Source of the DNA: Axinella damicornis
Lineage: Eukaryota > Porifera > Demospongiae > Axinellida > Axinellidae
Length of the DNA: 64,000 nucleotides
Direction of reading: 5' to 3'
Assembly: GCA_963931865.1 (NCBI GenBank)
Contig: OZ007505.1
Coordinates: 9,592,576 to 9,656,575, forward strand
The notes below the pieces were generated by a model, which saw nothing but the letters and a program-made list of their open reading frames with translations, did not search any database and was not told the DNA's origin. This document shows positions 44,601 through 55,235 of the stretch, piece after piece. Positions within the stretch are counted from its first letter, which is position 1. Each line of letters opens with the position of its first letter. A program made the translations under genes and the position numbers.

Positions 44601-46960
44601 GTCAGCTGCACGGCCTTGAGCTAGGTGCTCCACTGGGGAATTTGATTGAGGGTGGGTGATACAGAGATTAAGTATGTCACCATAAAGTTCCTGGATCCAG
44701 CATTAAAGTGCACACTACTCTGAGATCCAGATCCTGGCCCATGAAATACAGTTAGTGGTATTATTTCCTTCTTGACTTGATTACATTTCATGGCGCATGT
44801 GTACCATCGGTTTGATCGATCTGCTTCTTGGCTGTGCAACCACCAATGTAGATGGTAGAGGCCACAACGAATGCCACCCGAGAAGCTACAACAAAAGGAC
44901 TGATGCATATTTTGGTCATGCAGTAGCTTTTGTGTGCAGTCAAAATGTCCCTATATACTTCTATAGTGCTCAAACTGATGTTAGGTAGATGATCATCAAT
45001 GTAAACCACTCTGGACAAACACAGCGACAACTTCATACCACTGCTGGCTCCCAGCTCTGCAAAGAGCAGCTTTTTGGAATATGAACGCCACAACATACCA
45101 TCCTGAATGTGTGAGTGATTGCGTAATAGGACCCACAACACTATGCTGCGCAAACACATCCTCGAGATTTGGTAACCAGTGCGCCGGGATAGCGCGTTAT
45201 CCACCACGCGCCGGGAACTCATATTTTTCTCAAGAAGTTCACTCTGGCGCTGCAATTCCTGTTGCGCATTTCCCCACGCCGCTTCAGCCTTACCACTCAG
45301 ATGCACACATACATTTCAGGGACTTTCAGACTCAAATAGCTATGTACAGCAGATTGAAAACATTGGCACAAGGGTAAGTAAATGGCTTTCTGCTTAAAAT
45401 GATTATATTCATGGGGGTAGTTACATATTGTGGTTTGTTGGCTGTTGCAAGACAATTGCATGCATGTTCATGTATCCTCTAAAACTTGTTAGGAGTAAGG
45501 TGACTTGGGAAAAGGCTATGTTGGCTGGTGTATGCTGTTCTAGTTTGGGTACTTGAAACGCTATAGTTAAGCTTGTGTTTCAGGGGTTGCAAGCAACAGT
45601 TACCTTAAAATTGTTTTATTGATTTGCCCAACAGAAGTGCAAGTTCACATGATAAATGGATCCGGAGCTAATGGGCTGGGCCTGTGGATCGTCAACAAAA
45701 ACAACTGTATCATCATCCGCAGCGTCATCAAGGGGGAACAGGTACACAGGTATGTGAGATCACCATAGATTCATCCCCTCTATAGTTCGTTGATTTGGAT
45801 GCCTGGAGACAAGGCTAGTGTGGGTATGGAAGCTTGGAGTATACTTGAGAGCTTGACTGTCATTCATGTCATCTCAACTCTGTTGATAGAACCGAAGGTA
45901 GTAAAACTTAATCTCTGTCCAATGATGTCATCATTGTCATCATACCATGACATAGCTATGGAGGGGCACTATATTCCCCTCTGCAGGGATGGCCGACTCA
46001 AGGCAGGCGATGTTCTTCTGATGATGGGAAGATTGTGGTCGACCTGAACCACAGGGAGGTAGAAGCAGTTCTGGAGTCGGCCCAGCAGGTTGTCCAGCTG
46101 GTGGTCACTAAAGGGGTGAGAGCTCTGCAGTATGGCTGATGTTTCAACTACATGCTCTGAACAAATGTGTTGGAGAACATATCTGGAGCATCTAGCTAGT
46201 CATGCAAGCAGAATTTTCCACTTAGAGTTAAATTCAGAATGGAGCACTGGCAACTTGAACACATTGAGATTTTTCTATTGGGGGAAAAATGAGTAATTTG
46301 GCTAAGGGGTTACAAGCTGCTGCATCTGATTGGTGGCTTTATAGATGGTTTGTGAAGTGGAAGACTATCAGAACAGCCCTTACTGCAAAGTCTTGAATTA
46401 GTAATGGCATAAATACCTGCAGCAGAGGAAACATGCAACTGAAACTATTTGTCTTTTACTCAACATTCCGGAGAGCCTGGCTGGTGAAATTGGAGTGCTT
46501 GGCACTTCTGAGTGGAAAGGGTCGACTGAGGAAGTGGGGCACTCTATACAATCTGAGTTGAGAACGCCAAGGGACGTGGACATTGTCCAGAGTGTGCTGC
46601 AAATCCTTGAAGATCACGAGAAAAGGACACACCCTGCTGGCACCAGGTTCGTGACACATGACACATTGTGCATGTGTTACATCTTCTGCAGCTATCACCA
46701 TGGTAACATTAATTGTTGTCACTCGCTCCTTCAGTTCTCCACAAAAGAGGCGGGCCAGTTGGTTGCTGAGGCACTTCTGCTTTGTCATGCCGGAGGGCAG
46801 CCACCTACCCCTACCTCTGCCCTCTCTCAAGAGCTGCCTCCCCCTGCCTCTGCAGCTGCCCTCCCTCAGGAGCCGTCTCCCCACACCTCCTTCAGGAGCA
46901 GCAGTCTCTGCTAGTCTCCAACAGACTCTGCTAGTCTCCAACAGACTCTGCTAGCAGTCT
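44601..46960 (+). pseudogene. PDZ/proline-rich gene, unit C
   Basis: Exons: second-PDZ start (44606 on, LGAPLGNLIEGG, then a 2-bp loss gives a stop), SDSNSYVQQIENIGTR (45320-45373), PDZ N-terminal half (45635-45749, GLGLWIVNKNNCIIIRSVIK), PDZ C-terminal half (45987-46115), the helical exon (about 46455-46650), and STKEAGQLVAEALLLCHAGG joined directly to proline-rich sequence (46741-46910). The join HR|DGRLKAGDVLL between the PDZ halves is in frame, but a 4-bp deletion then shifts frame. This unit shows best what the ancestral gene encoded. Confidence 0.7.
44985..45293 (-). other. GC-rich insertion with coiled-coil-like ORF
   Basis: Absent from units A and B at the same place. On the minus strand it is open and begins, in part, AWGNAQQELQRQSELLEKNM followed by SSRRVVDNALSRR. 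This heptad-like pattern recalls the hairpin of bacterial HlyD/RND membrane-fusion proteins. The remainder of the ORF (to 44788) is not recognisable and runs into unit C sequence. It could be a captured foreign fragment or an unknown host segment; the assignment is weak. Confidence 0.35.
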
Positions 46961-47279
46961 CTGATGGTCCTTTGTCACTTTTAACACACAAGCAACATGC
47001 ACAGTTAAACTTAGGCTTTCGTTCCAGAATTCCAGATGATACCAAAAGTTACTCATGTTTTTTTCTGCATGTGCTAAAGTGATAAGGCTGCATGGGTGGG
47101 GTCCTCACAACTCTTGGCAATTGCATTGTGTTTCAAATCTCTCTAATGATTCAAGCAAACGTGTACAACAGGCGGTAGCAAGAACTGCATGATGTGCAAG
47201 CTCTAGAATAAGTTAATGAACAAAAAAATGCACACATGTACACCTGTATGGTATAACACTGAACAGGTGATAATACATG

Positions 47280-48566
47280 AAAACACAGTCATACAAAAAT
47301 GGTGAACTGAGGAAGCACTACCTGAACCTGAACTGGTGATAATACACGACAACACATACAAAAATGGTGAACTGAGGAAACACTACACAAATCAGAAAGT
47401 GAATGGGATACACACACAAGCTATAGAAACATGCACTTAGTTGGTGGTGAGTATACTACTGGATCTCACGCAGGTTAGGTTAGCCATGTATTAATTTGCT
47501 CTTTGTCCATCACCCTGCACCTGGATAGTCTAGCGTTATGAAGTGTTGACAATCAATGCCTCTTTTTCTTCTCCATCAGAGTCTTCTTTCTGATCATCTG
47601 TTTGACCACATACAAGCTTGGAAGCTAAAGGGATCAGAATTCAGCAATGATAATAGGGAAATTCAGAGCTCAGAAACAGTGTTCTCTCCAGAAATTTTTT
47701 TTAAGAAGGGTGCATAATGAGATTCATACCACTGTGAAACCTTGTGAAGTCCTGCTTAGTCATGCAAGTATTTCAAGTGGTTGCTAAAAGTAATCAAAGC
47801 CAATGGGCTGGCAAAGGGTAGCCTCGTTCCCAGTCCCATGCCCAGCTTTTTTCATCACTTGCAACGGTTTACCGTACGAAAAGCTGGGCGTGGGACTGGG
47901 AACAAGGCTAGGCAAAGGGCACATCTTGCTTTTAGACCAGATCACGAAGGTCATATTAGAAGCCCAAAGGGTCCTTCAGTAGAGGCCTAGCGAGAACACT
48001 GCTCAGAAATAGACATGAACCATGCACAGTTCATGCCCAAAACCAACCAAGTAAGTAGTGGGGCTAGCCGTCAGCTGTCAAGTACTGGTGACTTAGCAAC
48101 AGTAGTGTTTCACCCACAGCAATGAACATTCGTTGCAGGACACCACATGATGTCCCTTGTCACATAAGACAACATTAATGATGGGATAGGCAATTGGACA
48201 AGGGCATTCTAGGAGGACAACCTCATGGTGTCCCATTACGTAAGACAAATGATGGGCCCGATAGACACTTGGGACAAGGGCATGCTTGATCTCTCTAGAT
48301 GTGTGATGTGTTGTGCAGGTAGCAAAAGCCGATTCAAATAAGAACAATCATGCAGTATAGCAATCACAACCGTTGGAAGCAAGGGCAATACTTAGAGGTA
48401 ATAGTTCACGGGAATAGAGTTCACCTGTTGGCATACAACAATACCATAAAAGGCTATATAGTTGTATATTGATAATACAATACTCTGTGTTCATTGTTTG
48501 TTGATGTACAATCTTACAAGATGCATGATGGTTAATCACCTCAGTTGGTTCCCCATGTTCCTTCTC
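47280..48566. other. Mostly featureless spacer with one MITE
   Basis: A short direct duplication near 47265-47385 (ACTGAACAGGTGATAATACA and TGAACTGGTGATAATACACG type). No exon was recognised; the 3' untranslated region of the minus-strand gene ending at 48567 probably lies here. Confidence 0.4.
47819..47910. mobile_element. 9-bp-TSD MITE, 92 bp
   Basis: TAGCCTCGTTCCCAGTCCCA and its inverse form the ends. Flanked by GGCAAAGGG at 47810-47818 and 47911-47919. It looks like 30371-30778 with most of the interior deleted. Confidence 0.9.
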
Positions 48567-48668
48567 CTACTCCCACTGTGTAGCAGGCTGGGAGACCAGC
48601 TTGATGGGACGCACTCCGAATAGGTTCTCTTTGTCACTCTTGATGGGAGTCAAGTCAAACAACCACTC
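48567..48668 (-). CDS. Terminal exon of an unidentified gene
   Basis: After an acceptor-like TTCATAG, the minus strand reads EWLFDLTPIKSDKENLFGVR and then PIKLVSQPATQWE with a TAG stop at 48567-48569. The 34-codon stretch has a normal protein composition. A further candidate piece upstream (about 48756-48806, VEAALAVKLSISVKI) does not join in phase by any donor I could find. The family was not recognised. Confidence 0.5.
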   Translation of the reverse strand, partial: EWLFDLTPIKSDKENLFGVRPIKLVSQPATQWE

Positions 48669-49161
48669 CTATGAACTGCAGATTCTGATTATGAGAAATG
48701 AGTACAGAACCAGAGCTTTGAATTGCTCTCAACTGACTATAGTGGAGGTTTCAACTGAGGAATCTTGACGGAGATGCTGAGTTTGACAGCTAGGGCAGCT
48801 TCCACTCTGCAGAGAAGGAAATAAAATGAATAGTGACAGCAAAAATCAAATATTACTGGTGTTCTCTTCAGTGTGAGGTACAAATAGCTCTGAATAGTGG
48901 GAATGTAAGTTTCCACTCCTTAGAGCTAGTTAGTGGTTTTGCCCATAAGCTTGTAGAAACAAGATATGAACTGATTTCTAGACATTGCCATAGCAACAAG
49001 TGTTTCTTCACTTATTACTGAGACATGTGTGGCCACTAGGTCAAATGTGCAAATTCCTGGATAGGCACCTATACATAGGTCTGTGGGCATTCAGCTAGCC
49101 TGATGTTCCTATATACATGCACTTAGTTTTGTGTATTATCTCATTGCTGGCATGCTGGTTA

Positions 49162-49344
49162 GTCTACTGTTGGTACCCCAGATTTCAACAGCTATATCTA
49201 TTCCTGTGTAGGCAAGGGTTGGGTGAAGAGGACGCAGGATGGGAGCTGGGAGTGGGGAGGTGGACGCAGACGAGCTGCAGGATCCTATCACCCAGCTCCC
49301 CGGCCATTGCTGACCCCTGTGGTGAAGCAGTGGGTAGGGCAGTG
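49162..49344 (+). repeat. Direct repeat, left copy
   Basis: Matches 62424-62596 nearly base for base, with small indels. Both read DFNSYIY then VGKGWVKRTQDGS in one frame. In the right copy the repeat follows an XPG-like nuclease fragment, so the left copy is a remnant of the same gene type. Confidence 0.9.
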
Positions 49345-49721
49345 CTCGCCCCATAATCTCAGTTCCTACACACTCACCCCTGCTGACATCCACCTTCTGT
49401 CGAAAGGCCATTCGTTTGCCCCCTTCCCTCACATTCCAACATTAGCATTCCAATTTGATTTATTGCCCGTACAGTGCAAATTCAGCAGCTACGATCGATG
49501 TACAAATCCTTCTCCCACTCCATCTCTACTGCCTCCAGTACGGAACATAGACATTTAGAAATGCAATCGATCACCTTCCATAATGGATTCAATGCCCAAT
49601 TTATTATGTCATGCTCTGTGTGTGCTAGGCAGATCTATCAACATCCCAAACTGACTGTGGCCGAAAGTTCTTCGTGAGCTAAACACGGTAGCTCATACAA
49701 CATTCAAGAAGAGTATTCAGG

Positions 49722-50568
49722 ATGTCCATGAATCATCTACAAGCCTATACAGGTACCAGTAAGCAAAAAGAGAAGCAAAGCAAGGAACAAGAATGGAGAA
49801 ATTCAACAAGCTGGAGAAAATTCGACAAGCTGAACAAAATGGAAAGCCTGGTAACACCTGAAAGGAAGAGGCAACTACCTGATCCTGATCAGCCTGTTCC
49901 GAAGCAAAAGCATGGCTCCGGAATCCTACCAGCTCTGGAGAGGTTGCTCGAGGAAGCCAGAGCCTGGTCACCATCTGAAAAGGTTAATTGGTCACATCTT
50001 GCTAGCAAGTATGGATTGACAAGCCCCAATAGCTATAGGGCAGATGATAGTGAAAGAGTTCATGCAGGAACAGGGAATATATACCAGCTGCATCTATCTC
50101 CCAGACACCCACAAGGAAGAAGATCCAAGGAGGCAGAATATCCATTCCAATGCACCGTCAATTACCCTTACAGAGACAGAAACTATAAGATCGGATGGCA
50201 AGTGCGATCGAAATCAGTATTGGAGAGAAACCCACTTATATGCAGTACAGTTTGGATCCTGTAAATCCCACTATTGATAATGATGTTTGTGCCAGAAAGA
50301 TCCCGATGAATACTTCCAAGAAACTGAGATTCAAGCAAGACTGCACAAGCTTGGTGAGGTTCACATCCCTGAGGACACCACCACAGAAGCACTCTGTGAG
50401 AAAAGGTGCTGGTGTGGCATGATCACTCAACCATTGGTGGTCATACACAACTTTCGTAGCTCATCTCCAAAAAGCACCGAAGTTATTACATGCAGACGGC
50501 GATACTATCTGGAATGTTTCTTTGAAAAGGTACATGCAGAAAACAAGCTATACACAAGGAATACATAA
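49722..50568 (+). pseudogene. Degraded transposon-associated ORF
   Basis: Frame-shifted pieces read LERLLEEARAWSPSEKVNWS, HLASKYGLTSPN, then VKEFMQEQGIYTS and ISIGEKPTYMQYSLDPVNPT. A short motif of the type NWS.LA..YGL, followed by a conserved middle region, is familiar from uncharacterised proteins that occur in many copies in cnidarian and sponge genomes. At least two frameshifts. The function is unknown. Confidence 0.5.
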
Positions 50569-50667
50569 TATACAAGTGTAAAAAAATGTATGGAGATGTA
50601 GGGATAACAGAACAGCAAAAAGTATGAAAACAAGCATGCAGGGATGATGGCATAAAACAGTTCAGTA

Positions 50668-50741
50668 TACAACACCATCTTACATAATATTATGTTTCCA
50701 CATAATACATGTATAATGAGAAAAGTATGTAGGGTGTTGTA
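50668..50741. mobile_element. 74-bp MITE nested in the left TIR
   Basis: TACAACACC...GGTGTTGTA element with TA on each side (50666-50667, 50742-50743). Removing it restores collinearity with the right terminal repeat, which lacks it. Confidence 0.85.
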
Positions 50742-50867
50742 TATTGTAGATTGCAAGTCCGTTGTCTAAATAGTGACCGCCTCATATCCAATTAGTGGTT
50801 AAGAGTTTATATTATTCATGATCAATTACGTCACCTTTTGGCGCCACGTGGAGGCTTGTTTGCTAGG

Positions 50868-50875
50868 TATAAATA
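50868..50875 (+). promoter_or_regulatory. TATA box of the accessory ORF
   Basis: TATAAATA lies 70 bp upstream of the ATG at 50938, with a CACGTG E-box at 50845-50850. Confidence 0.55.
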
Positions 50876-50937
50876 GCTACTACACAAGTAAAGTGGTTGA
50901 GCACGCTAGCACTGCGATTTAATCATCAGACAGACCA

Positions 50938-51928
50938 ATGGAACAGTCAGACGTGCGTGGCGGATACTTCTACGGACCCTACTGCTACCCTACAGCTCCT
51001 GTTATAGCTCAGCACAACCAGCAGTCTACATCTGTCGAGGCAGGTCATGTTACAGTGAACAACGGTAATTCATTTGCTGGTGAGCCGAGGCATGGGAGAG
51101 ATACTCCCGGAAGGACGCTGCCAATTAAGGTAATAAACCCGGACAAACGGTCTGAGTATAAAACTTACACACTCAGAAACCTGAGTAGTCGCTCATTTGA
51201 AGACCTAATTTGTTTGAAGAGAGAAATAACTTCACAGCTAGGGGATAAGGTTTCTGGTGACCCAGATTGCGGCTATTTTAAAGGCCAAACTAGGTTGTGG
51301 ATTCGAGATGATGCTGATGTAAAACATGTTGGAACAATATTCAGTAAAGGGAACACATGCACCCTTTGGTGTGATGCAGCATCTCTTGTCGCCAAAAAAA
51401 GAAAACAGAGAAGGGAATCAGCAGAGTCTAGTGATGAAGAGTCTGATCGTGAAAGTAAAGGGAAACCCCCCCCCCCCCCCCCCCCAAAAGTCAGCGTTGG
51501 AGGAACGAAAAGAACGTGTTGAGGAAGTTAAATCGGAACTACGCGAAAAGCATAGCGACAGTTACACCCCACTCCAGTACACCCTTTGGGCTGAAATGGT
51601 AGGTGTGGGTACACACAAAAGTTTAGACAATCCTCCACAAGTACAGATGTTTACAGGAAAAAGGAAGCAGAAACCTGACAATGAAATGTCTACAGTATTC
51701 ACTGAACTTGCAAAGTCAGTAGTTAACGTCTTATCGCCCCAAACCCGTCCCCTTGCTACTAATTCTGGTGGTGTTTCTCCCAATAAACTTGCGGACTTGC
51801 GCTCCAAATATATTCACCAAATGAGGGAACTACATAGTCTTTATGAAATGGGTGCTCTGACTGAATCAGAGTTCAAGGAGCAGAAGGAACCGATTTTGTC
51901 TCAACTCAAAAAGTTCACCCCTACCTAG
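50938..51928 (+). pseudogene. Accessory ORF of the two-ORF element
   Basis: The first frame (from 50938) starts MEQSDVRGGYFYGPYCYPTA and includes YKTYTLRNLSSRSFEDLICL and SKGNTCTLWCDAASLVAKK, then an acidic-serine stretch. At a 20-C run (51466-51485) the reading frame shifts. The second frame continues ERKERVEEVKSELREKH, YTPLQYTLWAEMVGVGTHKS and a coiled-coil end to the TAG at 51926-51928. A one-base change in the C run would join both frames, so the break may be slippage or sequencing error. The function is unknown; the C-terminal pattern YTPLQYTLWAEM recurs in uncharacterised invertebrate proteins. Confidence 0.6.
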
Positions 51929-51981
51929 TTGAACTTGACACAGTTGTCCATGAACCCATAGTTGTTATACAAGTGTACATG

Positions 51982-52936
51982 TTACATGTATCCACAATGG
52001 CGAACATATGCAATACAATTTTCCACTGATACAGCATTGAAAGCATAGGTGATCAATAATCGTGGGTCAATTGTGTGCATGAGGGCATGATGCTCCTTTA
52101 GAAATACTTTGATCTCTGCAAAAACAAGTTCAATGGGATTAAAGTCTGGTGAATAGGGGGGTAAAAACCTGACTAGAGCACCGACACTGTTAATAGCCTC
52201 AATAACAGGTTGCATGTGGTGGATTACTGCATTGTCCATGATGACCACACTTTTCTCATTCTCACCAGTAAATGGAAGGAGAATTGGCAACAATGTTGTT
52301 TCAATAAAATCCTCCCCATTAACGCTTTTTTCTGTAACATAAACATCTTCGACACCATCAGTTGTCATTATACGTACCAATGGCTGAGTAGTGGTGACCA
52401 CCAATCTTCACAGTAAAATCCTTTGGTGGCACCCCTCGCAACCCATATCCATATTTTCTAAGCCCATTTCTTCTGTTGCAACCAGTTTCATCCAGCCATA
52501 CTAACATTTTAGGTTCAAATGCAGTAATTTCTGCCAAGAATTCCATTCGTTCATCATCACTTTGCTGCGACGCTATGTGGCAGATCTGCTGCCTAGAGAA
52601 ACCCAGCCTCTTTAAACTCCTACAGATAGTTGAACAATCGACCAAAGTTCCTGTAGACTGCGACAGTTTGTATCTTAGTTCATGCAGATATAGACTAGGC
52701 TGTTTGCTCAACAGCTCGATTAAAATCATTTCATCATACTGGCTCAGAAGAGTATCAGGGCCATTCTTCTTTGGTTTTACAGCTACATCCCCCGTAGAGA
52801 GAAATAGTTGGATGTATCGTTCCACAGTTCTGGTGGAGACATGTAGCAGAGTTGCTACCTCCTGCTTACTCTTTTGATGAAACAGGCACAGCCACACAAT
52901 CCTCCACCGTAGGTCTACTGAATATGGTGGTGGCAT
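51982..52936 (-). pseudogene. DD34E transposase (IS630/Tc1/mariner), frameshifted
   Basis: The N-terminal helix-turn-helix reads KSKQEVATLLHVSTRTVERY. Catalytic motifs are LVWLDETG, VVIMDNAVIHH and PYSPDFNPIELVFAEIK, with 34 residues between the second Asp and the Glu. It catalyses cut-and-paste transposition. Two overlapping frames (52936-52358 and 52404-51982) must be joined near 52370-52390, so one small indel disrupts the gene. It is convergent with the accessory ORF, 54 bp between the stop codons. Confidence 0.85.
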
Positions 52937-53623
52937 AGTAGGTCTGTATCAACTGTCTGCTGTCTCTGTATCAACTGTCAGAACGCAAGGCTACTGTAGT
53001 ACGCAAAACTACTTGTTTGAAATTCTTCCCGCGCGTGCGTATAGGGCGGGAAGCCATGGAATTGTCATGAATAATGTTAACCTCAAACCACTAATTCATT
53101 CAACAATATGCTGAGTAAGACAACGGACTTGCAATCTACAATACTGAACTGTTTTATGCCATCATCCATGCTTGTTTTCATACTTTTTGCTGTTCTGTTA
53201 TCCTTACATCTCCATACATTTTAAAATGTTTTTTACACTTGTTTACCTTATTTTTATAGCAGCATACTTGATAGCATTCACTCCACACACAGTACACAAT
53301 TTTGAGTTCAAAGTTCAAAGTTGCTCTACGCATGCACACCTATGAAGGAAATGGCGTCGCACATGAAGCCATACACAGCAAAAAGTATTCTGTTGCCATA
53401 CTGTTCTGGTTGCAGTTGTGTGTGATACAGATGTGTTTGCTGTTGTGTATCGGTACTGCAGCTGCTGCAGATCTGTATCAGATTGTTCTGAACATGCTGG
53501 TATTAGTTCAGTATAAACCACGAAACCTTCAGAATGCGTACGCTGTATCAGAACGGTCACAACAGATGTGTTACAGGTATTAGATAACTGCAGGTCTGTA
53601 TCAGATCAGCTATGTGACACCAC

Positions 53624-53624
<1 letters not shown>

Positions 53625-53653
<29 letters not shown>
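53625..53653 (+). repeat. Poly(C) tract
   Basis: A run of 29 C bases. ORFs read through it are not credible. Confidence 0.95.
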
Positions 53654-53654
<1 letters not shown>

Positions 53655-53889
53655 GGGTTGAGTCTGCACGTGACCAGAGAATTGAATTTTGTGAAGCAAA
53701 GTTATGCCATAACTTATGGCCTGCTGTTGTTGGTGCATAATTTGTCTCGAGGGCTGCCCAGCTATAGTTGTGACGGGTCATGTTTGGTGGTACTGTGTTT
53801 GTGAAGTGAGTTTGACTTTAAACTAGACTATACTGTAATTTGGAAACTGCAAAGTTTAAGCATGCTGCTCTTGTTGGAATTATCTGCAG

Positions 53890-54580
53890 CACAACTGCAT
53901 GGTGGTGGTGATATCACTTCAGATTCTGAGATGGACATGGAGGTATATCTTTTCACCTTAGTCCAGCCTCTCCCTCCAGCTTTCTGGGCTGTGATGCAAG
54001 CCTCACTGGCTTTTAATCACGTGCTGTAAGCTGGTTAGAGATGTAGAGGCTGGAATTTTGTGCTTGTATTCATCACCTCAACCACTTTTATACCTCAACT
54101 AATAGGACCACTTTGGTGGAGAAATGTGGTCATTTCAAGCCTACCCTCAAGGTATGGAAAGAAATGCTGTGATGATGAATACTTATAACTATGCCCGGCC
54201 CGTGTCACCCTCATCTTTCTCTGCTTCAGGCAGATCCAGAGTGATGACTATACTGGCCATTCCCATCGGAGGTCAGTGTAGTGTGGTGAACTTGCACAAG
54301 CAATATACAAGCACTGCTTGCGCCTTCATGACTGCAAATGTTTCTTTATTTAAGAGTAGAGGTGGAGGAACGACCTGATGTACTATGGCTCGATTAGTTT
54401 GTATACTCCCTGCCGATAAGGTCTCTCTCTCCCTTGGCAGTCCTGTGCCAAAGATATCCACTTCTACATGAAGGTAAGAATATTTTTACTCATGTTTTTT
54501 TTTGCTAGTTCGAAACGTAATTATACATTTCCTTACACTTTTGCCAAACAGGAGCAGATCAGCATGTCCTTGCCTGCTGA
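53890..54580 (+). CDS. Phase-consistent exon chain, unidentified
   Basis: Five exon-like pieces with splice sites: 53890-53942 (GGGDITSDSEMDME), 54106-54151 (DHFGGEMWSFQAYPQ), 54230-54271 (RSRVMTILAIPIG), 54441-54473 (LCQRYPLLHE) and 54552-54580 (ADQHVLAC then TGA). Every join keeps phase. No start exon or domain was identified, and chance splice-like signals are possible. It could be the 5' part of the BEN-domain genes downstream. Confidence 0.35.
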
Positions 54581-54758
54581 GGTACAGAAACTACCCAATA
54601 TCAAAAGCTGCCTCAAGTATACACGAGTGCAACACCTGTGTTTCCGTGGAGTACCAAACTGGAGCATGAGGACATTGAAGTTGAGAAAGTATGACTGGAC
54701 AGTCTCGTGCCCAAACCCACTAGTGGGGTCTGCATGAGGTTTATTGTTTGACGTGGAT

Positions 54759-54868
54759 ATTGGTCCGTCAGGAAGTACATACTTGAAGTTTAGGTAATGG
54801 ACAGCATGTATATTCAGCACCTGCCATGGCCCTAAATAACCCATTTCCCTACTACCTGCCGGACCAAT
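54759..54868. mobile_element. Short MITE with ATTGGTCCG ends
   Basis: ATTGGTCCGTCAGGAAGTA at the left faces TACTACCTGCCGGACCAAT at the right, with two mismatches. No target duplication was clear. Confidence 0.6.
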
Positions 54869-55235
54869 AACCACTTCATTTATTGTTTGAACATAATTAT
54901 GTATCATTGAATTCCATTTTGTATCTCCTTTGGCCTTTGACTGTCCAATAATCTGTTTTCCACGTCAACTTCTTGCTTCTTTTGTCTCAGCAGTGCATGC
55001 ATGGGAGTAATTTAAAGATCATTATGAATCAGATCTGTAGAAAGGCTGACCAGATTCAGAACAGTTTACATATCTGATACAGGTCTGGTTACATTTTGAA
55101 TCAGAAGCATACTTACATTTTGAATCAGGTCATTGCCCATATGTTCTGTTGCACTATATGTCTGCGCATCTGTATCAGAATGTAAACAGATCCATATCAG
55201 AACCAGACCAGTTCTGATTCAGAACGTAGGTTTTT

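Larger units (their letters stand above)
50573..53245. mobile_element. Two-ORF Tc1/mariner-like element
   Basis: Long terminal inverted repeats: about 50573-50772 on the left (with a nested MITE) and 53115-53245 on the right, sharing ACAAGTGTAAAAAA, TAACAGAACAGCAAAAAGTA and GATTGCAAGTCCGTTGTCT. Inside are a plus-strand accessory ORF and a minus-strand DD34E transposase, convergent. Left flank shows TA and right flank TT, so the target duplication is not intact or the edge is off by a few bases. Confidence 0.8.
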
